Assembly (NCBI GenBank): GCA_031411235.1
Contig: JANOAR010000048.1
Coordinates: forward strand, 1-47,636
DNA length: 47,636 bases
Direction: 5' to 3'
From: JANOAR01 sp031411235
Lineage (GTDB): Bacteria > Verrucomicrobiota > Verrucomicrobiia > Verrucomicrobiales > Verrucomicrobiaceae
Each line of letters starts with the position of its first letter. Positions within the stretch are counted from its first letter, which is position 1. The notes under the pieces are model-generated. The model was not told where the DNA came from and ran no database searches. It saw only the letters and a list, made by a program, of their open reading frames with translations. The position numbers were made by a program, and so were the translations under genes. This document shows, piece after piece, positions 41,387-47,636 of this stretch.

Positions 41387-44300
41387 ATGAAACAACTCGC
41401 ACAGTACCAAGACGGCAGGCTTGAACTCCAAGACGTGCCTGCGCCTATGGCTCCGCCGGGAGGGGTTCTGGTACGCACGGCGTTCTCGGTGATCTCGCCG
41501 GGGACGGAGAAGATGAAGGTGGAGCAGGCGAGGATGTCGCTGCTGGCGAAGGCGCGGGCGCGGCCTGACCAAGTGCGTAAGGTGCTTGAGACGGCGCGGA
41601 CACTGGGCTGGAAGGCGGCACTGGCGAAGGTGCGCAATCGCTTGGAATCACCGACGCCGTTGGGCTACAGCGCGGCGGGTGTGGTGGTCGCGGTGGATGA
41701 TTTCAATACGCGGTTTCGTGTGGGAGATCGCGTGGCGGTGGGCGGGGCGGAGTGTGCGCACCATGCTGAGTTTGTAGCGGTGCCGGATTTGCTGGCGGCT
41801 CATGTGCCAGATGGCGTGGAGCTTTGGCAAGCGGCTTACACGACGTTGGCGGCGATTTCGATGCAGGCGGTGCGGCAAGCCAGTGCTGGCGTTGGCGAGC
41901 GGGTGATGGTGGTGGGCGTGGGCTTGGTGGGGCAGTTGGCTACGAGTGTGCTGGCGGCTGCGGGGGCTCGTGTGCTGGGGGTTGATGTGAATGATGCGCG
42001 GCTGACAACGGCGCTGGCGATGGGCGCTGAGCGAGTGGTTAATCCGAAGTCGGCTAACGTGGAAGACACGGTGCGCGAGTGGTCGGGCGGCATGGGCGTG
42101 GATGCTGTGCTGCTGTGCATCGGCGGTGCTGGCAATGGCGCGGCGGTGGCGCAGGCGGTGGCTTGTCTGAGGGATCGTGGGACGCTGGTGATCGTGGGTA
42201 TGCATGACGCGCAGCTCGAATGGAAGCAGTGCTACATGAAGGACATCACGGTGCGCTACTCGCGGAGTTACGGGCCGGGAAGATATGATGATGAGTATGA
42301 ATGGGCCGGGCGCGACTACCCAGCGGGTTATGTGCGCTGGACGGAGAATCGGAATTTTGAAAGCTGCCTGCACTTGATGCAAACGGGCGCGCTGAAGCTG
42401 GAGCCGGTGACGACGCGACGTGCTGTGTTCGCGGATGCGGTGTCGGTCTATGATGAGCTGATGCGGGCGTGGAATGCGGATGTGGGGGTGGTGCTGGAGT
42501 ATGGGGTGGAGGCTTGTAGGACAGGCATTCTGCCTGTCTCGGGTGAAGCGGGCATTTTGCCCGATGCTGCTGCGATGGTTGGGACGCGGGGAGATGGGGT
42601 TGCGGGCAGGATGCCCGCTGCACTCGCGACAGGCAGAATGCCTGTCCTACCTGGGACGGGCGAGACGCCTGTCCTGCTGGATCGCTCCTTCGTAGCTTAT
42701 AACCCATTGAAGAAGACAGAGAAGGCACGCCGTCATTTACCGCACTGGGAGCAACCTGGGGTAACGCAGTTCGTGACAATCCAGCTGGCCGATGCCATTC
42801 CGCAGGAGCAGTTGCGGGATTGGGTGTCGGAGCGTGAGGCGTGGAAGGCTCGACATCCGCTGCCTTGGGATTTGGAGACCGAGGAACTTTATCATCGGCT
42901 GTTTTCGGAACGTATGCAGCAATGGCTGGATGCCGGAGCGGGGAGTTGCCTGCTGGCGCGTGAGGAGGCTGCTTCATTGGTCGAAGGGGCGATGCGCCAC
43001 TTCGACGGTGAGCGCTATGTATTGGATGAGTATGTCATCATGCCGAACCATGTGCATGTGCTGCTGAAGCCGCTGGGGGAACATGCACTATCGGGCATCA
43101 TGCACTCGTGGAAGAGCTTCACAGCTCGGGAGATCAAGAAGCTTTACGAGCTAGGCGCGGGGGCGGTGTGGCAGGAGGAGAGGTTTGACCATGCGGTGAG
43201 AAGCGTGGCGGGGCTGATGGGCAAGCGGGGTTACATTGCAGGTAATCCAGGGAAGGCGAGGCTGACGAGTGGGTTTGTGCTGGGGCGCGGATTAGGTGTG
43301 GTGGTGGATAAAGGTGGGACAGGCATTCTGCCTGTCTCGGGTGAAGCGGGCATTTTGCCTGCTGCTACTGCGATGGTTGGGACTCGAGTAGATGGGCTTG
43401 CGGGCAGGATGCCCTCTGCACTCGCGACAGGCAGAATGCCTGTCCTACCTGGGACGGGCGAGACGCCCATCCTACAGGTCATCGGTGCTGGTAACTTTGT
43501 GCGAACGATGCTGCTACCGTATTTGAAGGGGAAGATCGCTCTCGGGGCGGTGGTGAATGCGACGGGACTGAGCGCACGGCATGTGCGGGAGAAATTTGGC
43601 TTTGCAGCAGCTGAGACGGACGCTGCGAAAGTCGTGGAAAACACGGGCTCGGCGGTGCTCATCGGCACGCGACATCACCTGCATGCGCCGCTGCTGCTGC
43701 GGGCACTGGCTCGCGACAGGCACATTTTTGTGGAGAAGCCCCTGTGCCTCACACGAGCTGAACTCAGCGAGATTGACACTGCGGTGAGCGCCACAAAGGG
43801 CAGTGTGATGGTGGGGTTCAACCGGCGCTTTGCGCCTGCAACACTGGCTTTGATGAAGGCGCTGGCGGCTTGTCCTGGGCCGAAGACGCTGGCCTTCCAT
43901 GTGAATGCGGGGCCGCTCGCGCCAAATCATTGGTATGCGAATGTGGAGGAGAGCGGTGGGCGTGTGCTGGGCGAGGCTTGCCACTTCTTTGATTATGCGT
44001 GCTGCGTGCTGAAGGCGAAACCAGTGAGGGTGATGGCGCAGAGCTTGGCCTCTACAGATGCGATGAGCGCGCAGGTGGAGTTCGATGATAGTTCGTCGGC
44101 TCAGATTATCTATTCGGCGGAAGGTGATAGCGCATTTCCAAAAGAGACGTGCCGGGTCTTCGCCAGCGGCTTGGTGGCAGAGGTAGAGAACTTCCAGCGA
44201 CTGAGGCTGTATCGAAACCGCAAGGCGTTGGTGACGAAGTTCTCCAGCAAGGGCCACGCTGAGGAGATGGCCGCGTGGCTTGCCTTTCTGAAAGGCGAGG

Positions 44301-44398
44301 CTGTGCATCCCCTGCCCTACGCCGAGGCTCGCCAAAGCATGGCGCTAACCTTTGCCGCGCTAGAGTCGATGCGCGAACGCCGGGCGGTTGCGCTGTGA
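41387..44398 (+). CDS. Two-domain oxidoreductase (MDR + Gfo/Idh/MocA) interrupted in frame by a RAYT transposase
   Basis: 1003 residues in one open frame. Residues 1-~376 are a zinc-type MDR dehydrogenase (LGYSAAGVVVAVDD, VMVVGVGLVGQLATSVLAAA, MHDAQLEWKQCYMKDITV). Residues ~697-1003 are a Gfo/Idh/MocA oxidoreductase (VIGAGNFVRTMLLP, HIFVEKPLCLT, VMVGFNRRFAP). Uninterrupted proteins with these two fused domains occur in polysaccharide loci, commonly beside heparinase II/III proteins, as here. Residues ~378-696 are foreign: two repeat-encoded stretches around a complete Y1/RAYT domain. Without the insert the protein would be ~685 residues, a normal length. Whether the 1003-residue product is made or folds is unknown. 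Confidence 0.88.
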   Translation: MKQLAQYQDGRLELQDVPAPMAPPGGVLVRTAFSVISPGTEKMKVEQARMSLLAKARARPDQVRKVLETARTLGWKAALAKVRNRLESPTPLGYSAAGVVVAVDDFNTRFRVGDRVAVGGAECAHHAEFVAVPDLLAAHVPDGVELWQAAYTTLAAISMQAVRQASAGVGERVMVVGVGLVGQLATSVLAAAGARVLGVDVNDARLTTALAMGAERVVNPKSANVEDTVREWSGGMGVDAVLLCIGGAGNGAAVAQAVACLRDRGTLVIVGMHDAQLEWKQCYMKDITVRYSRSYGPGRYDDEYEWAGRDYPAGYVRWTENRNFESCLHLMQTGALKLEPVTTRRAVFADAVSVYDELMRAWNADVGVVLEYGVEACRTGILPVSGEAGILPDAAAMVGTRGDGVAGRMPAALATGRMPVLPGTGETPVLLDRSFVAYNPLKKTEKARRHLPHWEQPGVTQFVTIQLADAIPQEQLRDWVSEREAWKARHPLPWDLETEELYHRLFSERMQQWLDAGAGSCLLAREEAASLVEGAMRHFDGERYVLDEYVIMPNHVHVLLKPLGEHALSGIMHSWKSFTAREIKKLYELGAGAVWQEERFDHAVRSVAGLMGKRGYIAGNPGKARLTSGFVLGRGLGVVVDKGGTGILPVSGEAGILPAATAMVGTRVDGLAGRMPSALATGRMPVLPGTGETPILQVIGAGNFVRTMLLPYLKGKIALGAVVNATGLSARHVREKFGFAAAETDAAKVVENTGSAVLIGTRHHLHAPLLLRALARDRHIFVEKPLCLTRAELSEIDTAVSATKGSVMVGFNRRFAPATLALMKALAACPGPKTLAFHVNAGPLAPNHWYANVEESGGRVLGEACHFFDYACCVLKAKPVRVMAQSLASTDAMSAQVEFDDSSSAQIIYSAEGDSAFPKETCRVFASGLVAEVENFQRLRLYRNRKALVTKFSSKGHAEEMAAWLAFLKGEAVHPLPYAEARQSMALTFAALESMRERRAVAL
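42516..42675. repeat. GTAGGA-family palindromic repeat, left copy of the RAYT unit
   Basis: Palindromes in order: GACAGGC-ATTCT-GCCTGTC, CGGGCA-TTT-TGCCCG, a spacer, GCGGGCA-GGA-TGCCCGC, GACAGGC-AGAAT-GCCTGTC (mirror of the first), then GGGCGAGACGCC. Bases 42519-42675 match 43317-43473 with about ten differences in 157, by hand count. Confidence 0.9.
43317..43475. repeat. GTAGGA-family palindromic repeat, right copy of the RAYT unit
   Basis: Direct repeat of the left copy, same palindrome order, read in the same frame (TGILPVSGEAGILP, then ATGRMPVLPGTGETPIL). It leads straight into the Gfo/Idh domain (VIGAGNF). Confidence 0.9.
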
Positions 44399-44497
44399 AT
44401 CGCACAGGCGCTAGCTGTTCATTCGATCTTCATTGCGCTGTTTTCTTGAAACTAGTAGGCGCAGGGGTTCTACTCGGCACTTCCTATCCCATCCCGA

Positions 44498-46354
44498 ATG
44501 TCCGAGCCTTCTAAATTTTCCTGGTATGCCCAGCGCCTCAAGGCGATGGGCGTGGGAGAGATGCTGCACCGCGTGGGCGACAGGCTGAAGCACAACTCGG
44601 ATGCCTCGTTTGAGAAGCGGGTGCGATCCATCTCATTGGGCAACACGCTGGCCGATGCGCCTGCGCTGCCGGATCGTGATGCTGCTCCCGCAGCTCTGCG
44701 CAAGCAGCTCGCCATCGACGCGAAGAACCTGCTGGCAGGGGATTGGAAGCTCTACGGCTGGCGTGTCGTCAGCACCGGGGCACCGCCCTGCTGGCATCGC
44801 GATGCCTCATGCGGCGTCATCATCGAGCCCGATGAGCTGTCGCATAAACTCGACCACCGCGAGCTGCCGGACGGGGCAGATGCGCGCAGCATCTGGGAGA
44901 TCAATCGCTGGTCGGAGCTGACGCGGGTGGCGATGCACGGCTGGATCAATGGCGACTACGATGCCGCGCGCACGGCGCAGCTCTGGCTGGAGGACTGGTG
45001 CGAGCGCAACCCGGTGGGCCGTGGCATCAACTGGACGAGCCCGCTGGAGGCCGGGCTGAGGCTGATCAATTTCTGCTGGTTCGACGCGCTCATCCGTGCC
45101 TGCGGGCAGGAGCATTTGACCGAGAGGCAAAAGACACTCGCCGCCCGTGTGGTGCCTGCACATGTGGCCTGGGTATGCCGCTACCGGTCGCATGGCTCGT
45201 CGGCGAACAACCACTTGATGGGCGAGTCGGTAGGCTTGCTCTATGCGGTGAAGCGCTGGCCGGAACTGGAGGCGCACATCGGCTCGGCTGGTGAGCTGTG
45301 GAATCAAGTGGTGGAGTGCGTGATGGATCAGTTCGCGCCCGATGGCGGCAACCGCGAGCAGGCGCTGCACTACCATCTCTTCGCCTGGGAGATGGCGTGG
45401 CATGCGCGGCGGTTGATGGCGGTACACGCGGCACCCGCGCTTGAGCGGCTGCGTGTGGCGGCGGAGTTTTTTGTGCGCATGGTGCATCCTATTGAACCCT
45501 GGGACTATGGCGACAGCGATGACGCACAGGTGATCCCGCTGGTGCTGGATCGCGCCGATGCGATGCCCGAGTGGCAGAGCTGGCTGGCCGGGCATGAGCA
45601 TGGCCAGTGCATCGCCTACTGGCTGGGGGCTACGCCGCTGCGCGGGATGAGGTTCGAGGGCTCCACGGCGCACGATGGCTGGTGGCTGGCAGAGGAGAGC
45701 GGCATGGCCGTGAGCGAGATGGATGAGTGGCTGCTACGCCTGGATGCCTCGCCCACGGGTTATGGCGAAATCGCAGCGCACGGGCATCTCGATGCGCTGC
45801 ATCTTTCGCTCTGGGATGGCGAAGAAGCCATCGTGATCGACCCCGGCACGGGCAGCTACTTTGGCATGAAGGAACGCCGCGCTGCGCTCGCTGGCTGGGA
45901 CGCGCACAACGGCCCGCAACCGAGTGCAGGCTTTGTCACGCCAAGACGCATCGGCACCTTTCTCCTGACGAATCACTACGAACAGCCACAGACGCACCTC
46001 ATCAGCCCGCGCAGGCTGAAGGCGACGTTGAACCACGAGGGGCATGAATTTACACGCATCATCGACGTGGGGCTGGATGCGAGTATCAGTGTGGATGATG
46101 AACATGAGGGCAGCGGCGAATTCCGCGTGCGCTGGATCTTCGCACCCGAGTGCGAGTTGGAGGGCGGCAGGTTGCTCGTCTTCAACATCAAGCGCGGCGA
46201 CAAACGCTGGAAGGTGGAACTCAGCGGCGATGAAGTCATAAGCGCCGAGATCGGCAGCACGATGGTGTCGCGCAAATACGGGCAGATGGAACAGGCCGCG
46301 ACGCTACAAATCGTGGCGAAGGGGAAGCTGCGGAGTGAGTGGGCTCGGGGGTGA
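44498..46354 (+). CDS. Heparinase II/III family protein (alginate-lyase-like)
   Basis: 618 residues. The N-terminal alpha/alpha toroid (~60-350) contains GRGINWTSPLEAGLRLINFC and SHGSSANNHLMGESVGLLYA, whose Asn-Asn-His is a typical catalytic-region block. The C-terminal beta-sheet domain (~380-610) has GEIAAHGHLDALHLSLWDGE with the conserved H-G-H-x-D. In EPS loci such proteins are thought to cleave or edit uronate-containing polymer in the periplasm. No clear signal peptide is visible in the first 30 residues, which leaves location open. It follows the dehydrogenase gene by 100 bp. Confidence 0.88.
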   Translation: MSEPSKFSWYAQRLKAMGVGEMLHRVGDRLKHNSDASFEKRVRSISLGNTLADAPALPDRDAAPAALRKQLAIDAKNLLAGDWKLYGWRVVSTGAPPCWHRDASCGVIIEPDELSHKLDHRELPDGADARSIWEINRWSELTRVAMHGWINGDYDAARTAQLWLEDWCERNPVGRGINWTSPLEAGLRLINFCWFDALIRACGQEHLTERQKTLAARVVPAHVAWVCRYRSHGSSANNHLMGESVGLLYAVKRWPELEAHIGSAGELWNQVVECVMDQFAPDGGNREQALHYHLFAWEMAWHARRLMAVHAAPALERLRVAAEFFVRMVHPIEPWDYGDSDDAQVIPLVLDRADAMPEWQSWLAGHEHGQCIAYWLGATPLRGMRFEGSTAHDGWWLAEESGMAVSEMDEWLLRLDASPTGYGEIAAHGHLDALHLSLWDGEEAIVIDPGTGSYFGMKERRAALAGWDAHNGPQPSAGFVTPRRIGTFLLTNHYEQPQTHLISPRRLKATLNHEGHEFTRIIDVGLDASISVDDEHEGSGEFRVRWIFAPECELEGGRLLVFNIKRGDKRWKVELSGDEVISAEIGSTMVSRKYGQMEQAATLQIVAKGKLRSEWARG

Positions 46355-46364
46355 GTTTTACCCA

Positions 46365-47636
46365 ATGAACATCAGCATCTTCGGTCTCGGCTATGTCGGC
46401 GCGGTCACGGCGGGTTGCCTCGCTGCGCGCGGGCATCGCGTGGTGGGGGTGGAGGCACAGCGGGGGAAGGTGGAGGCTTTCAATCGTGGCGTGTCGCCCA
46501 TCGTGGAGCCGGAGTTGGTGGAACTGCTGGGCGTGGCTCACGCGAAAGATTTGTTCTCGGCTACGGCGGAGGCGGCGGAGGCCGTGCGAGAGTCAGAGGT
46601 GTCCATCATTTGCGTGGGCACACCTTCATTGGAATCGGGACGGCTGAATCTCGATTTTGTGCGCAAGGTGTCGGCGCAACTGCGCGATGCGATCCTCGCG
46701 AAGGGTTCGCATCACATCATCATCTACCGTAGCACGATGCTGCCAGGGAGCACGCGGGGACTGGTGGCGGAGTTCTTTGACGAGCTGATTTCACAAGGCA
46801 TTGTAGAGGTGGTTTACGGCCCGGAGTTCCTGCGCGAGGGCACGGCGGTGCGGGACTTTCGCGAGCCTTCGCTGAGTGTGCTGGGCACGCATGACGGGGC
46901 TGCCACGACGACGGCTGAAGTATTAGAACTGCTCGGTAAACAGGCCGAGGTGCTGACGTGGGAGGGCGCAGAGCTGACCAAGTACTCGTGCAACTACTTC
47001 CATGCGCTGAAGGTGGGCTTCGCCAATGAGATCGGGCGCATGGCAAAGTTTGTCGGCGTGGATGGTGCGCGGGTGATGGAGGTGCTGTGCCGCGACGAGC
47101 GGCTAAACATCAGCCGCAGCTACTTGCAGCCGGGTGCTCCCTTCGGTGGCTCATGCCTGCCGAAAGATGTGAGCGCACTGGCTTCACTGGCCCGCATGGA
47201 GGGCGTGAGTATGCCGCTGCTGGACAGTGTGCTGGGCTCGAACGAGGCGCACCTGGACATGCTGATCAAACGGATCACGAGCAAGGGCACACGCTGCGTG
47301 GGCCTGCTGGGGCTGGCATTCAAAAAGGATACCGACGACCTGCGCGGCAGCCCCATGGTGGCGGTCGCGGAGACGCTGCTGGGCCGTGGCTACTCGCTCA
47401 GCATCTATGATCCGTCGCTAAATTTGGCGCGGTTGATCGGCGCGAATGAGGCGGACACTCAGCGCCGTCTGCCTCATCTGGCATCGCTGCTGCGCGGCTC
47501 TGCGGAGGCGGTGATTCACGAGAGCGAGGTCGTCATCGCGGCACAAAAATGTGCGAGCATGGAGGCTCTCGTTGGCGCGGTGCAAGCGAGCCAGAGTGTG
47601 ATCGACGTGATCGGCTGGCGCGAGCTGGCCACGCTG
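46365..47636 (+). CDS. UDP-glucose/GDP-mannose 6-dehydrogenase (runs off the window)
   Basis: 424 codons from the ATG at 46365 stay open to the window end. ISIFGLGYVGAVTAGCLAAR is the NAD-binding start. EFLREGTAVRDF, the helix-domain block LTKYSCNYFHALKVGFANEI and the catalytic Cys motif APFGGSCLPKDVSAL are intact, followed by GLLGLAFKKDTDDLRGSPM. The AFGGSCLPKD-type context resembles AlgD-like GDP-mannose dehydrogenases, but UDP-sugar specificity cannot be excluded. It supplies uronic acid precursors, in keeping with the upstream heparinase/lyase-type gene. Confidence 0.92.
   Translation, partial: MNISIFGLGYVGAVTAGCLAARGHRVVGVEAQRGKVEAFNRGVSPIVEPELVELLGVAHAKDLFSATAEAAEAVRESEVSIICVGTPSLESGRLNLDFVRKVSAQLRDAILAKGSHHIIIYRSTMLPGSTRGLVAEFFDELISQGIVEVVYGPEFLREGTAVRDFREPSLSVLGTHDGAATTTAEVLELLGKQAEVLTWEGAELTKYSCNYFHALKVGFANEIGRMAKFVGVDGARVMEVLCRDERLNISRSYLQPGAPFGGSCLPKDVSALASLARMEGVSMPLLDSVLGSNEAHLDMLIKRITSKGTRCVGLLGLAFKKDTDDLRGSPMVAVAETLLGRGYSLSIYDPSLNLARLIGANEADTQRRLPHLASLLRGSAEAVIHESEVVIAAQKCASMEALVGAVQASQSVIDVIGWRELATL

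Larger units (their letters stand above)
42516..43475 (+). mobile_element. RAYT transposase unit with flanking palindromes, inserted in frame (960 bp)
   Basis: The unit begins GTAGGACAGGCATTCTGCC and ends CCATCCTAC, so its ends are inverted (GTAGGA/TCCTAC). Its 960 bp is an exact multiple of three. The central domain (~42688-43290) opens RRHLPHWEQPGVTQFVTIQL, has MPNHVHVLLKP (His555-Val-His557 of the host frame), SWKSFTAREIKKLY, and the catalytic Tyr616 in RGYIAGNPGKARL. These are REP-associated tyrosine transposase features and all key residues are present. The transposase part has no obvious start of its own after the left repeat and is read continuously with the host. Confidence 0.87.

Noticed and set aside
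42516..43475. Possible CRISPR array because of repeated palindromes
   Set aside because: Only two long direct repeats with internal palindromes surround a gene; no short regular repeat-spacer pattern and no cas genes.

Overview
The window looks like chromosomal DNA of a GC-rich Verrucomicrobiota bacterium, probably near Prosthecobacter/Verrucomicrobium (inference). It combines exosortase/PEP-CTERM sorting, an arylsulfatase, a DUF1080 protein, a DUF4175-like giant membrane protein, SD-poor starts and many palindromic repeats.

Layout. 1-14 kb is mixed housekeeping and envelope genes: a truncated sugar-binding protein, a sulfocyanin-like cupredoxin, a CAP-domain PEP-CTERM protein with a consensus promoter almost touching its start, a DUF4175-like protein, a DUF1080 protein, a PNPOx-like protein, an arylsulfatase, a minus-strand block (inositol monophosphatase, stand-alone CoaB, RadC, polyprenyl synthase) and a zinc-ribbon membrane protein. 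14-17 kb has a sugar-binding lipoprotein, tRNA-Asn(GTT) and a class I DAHP synthase.

17.1-47.6 kb is one long plus-strand surface-polysaccharide locus. It has ADP-heptose genes (hldA, gmhA), a flippase, FkbM and other methyltransferases, GT9/GT4/GT2/WecG glycosyltransferases, a Wzy-like polymerase, exosortase plus EpsI, a carbamoyltransferase with SxtJ and DUF5989 partners, a PaaK-like enzyme, a two-domain dehydrogenase, a heparinase II/III protein and a UDP-glucose/GDP-mannose dehydrogenase running off the end. larE, larB and larC, which make and insert the nickel-pincer cofactor, lie scattered in it without larA.

The most unusual signal is mobile palindromic DNA that entered coding regions without breaking them. 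A complete REP-associated tyrosine transposase (RAYT) flanked by 157-bp palindromic repeats is a 960-bp in-frame insert in the linker of the two-domain dehydrogenase. A half copy of the same repeat family sits in frame in the PaaK-like gene. A different element with perfect 29-bp inverted ends sits in frame in the carbamoyltransferase gene. A third, 270-bp element forms the 3' end of the DUF362 gene, just before a second Y1 transposase. A third Y1 protein has apparently lost its catalytic tyrosine. Short tandem heptanucleotides abut several start codons in register. All comparisons were made by eye.
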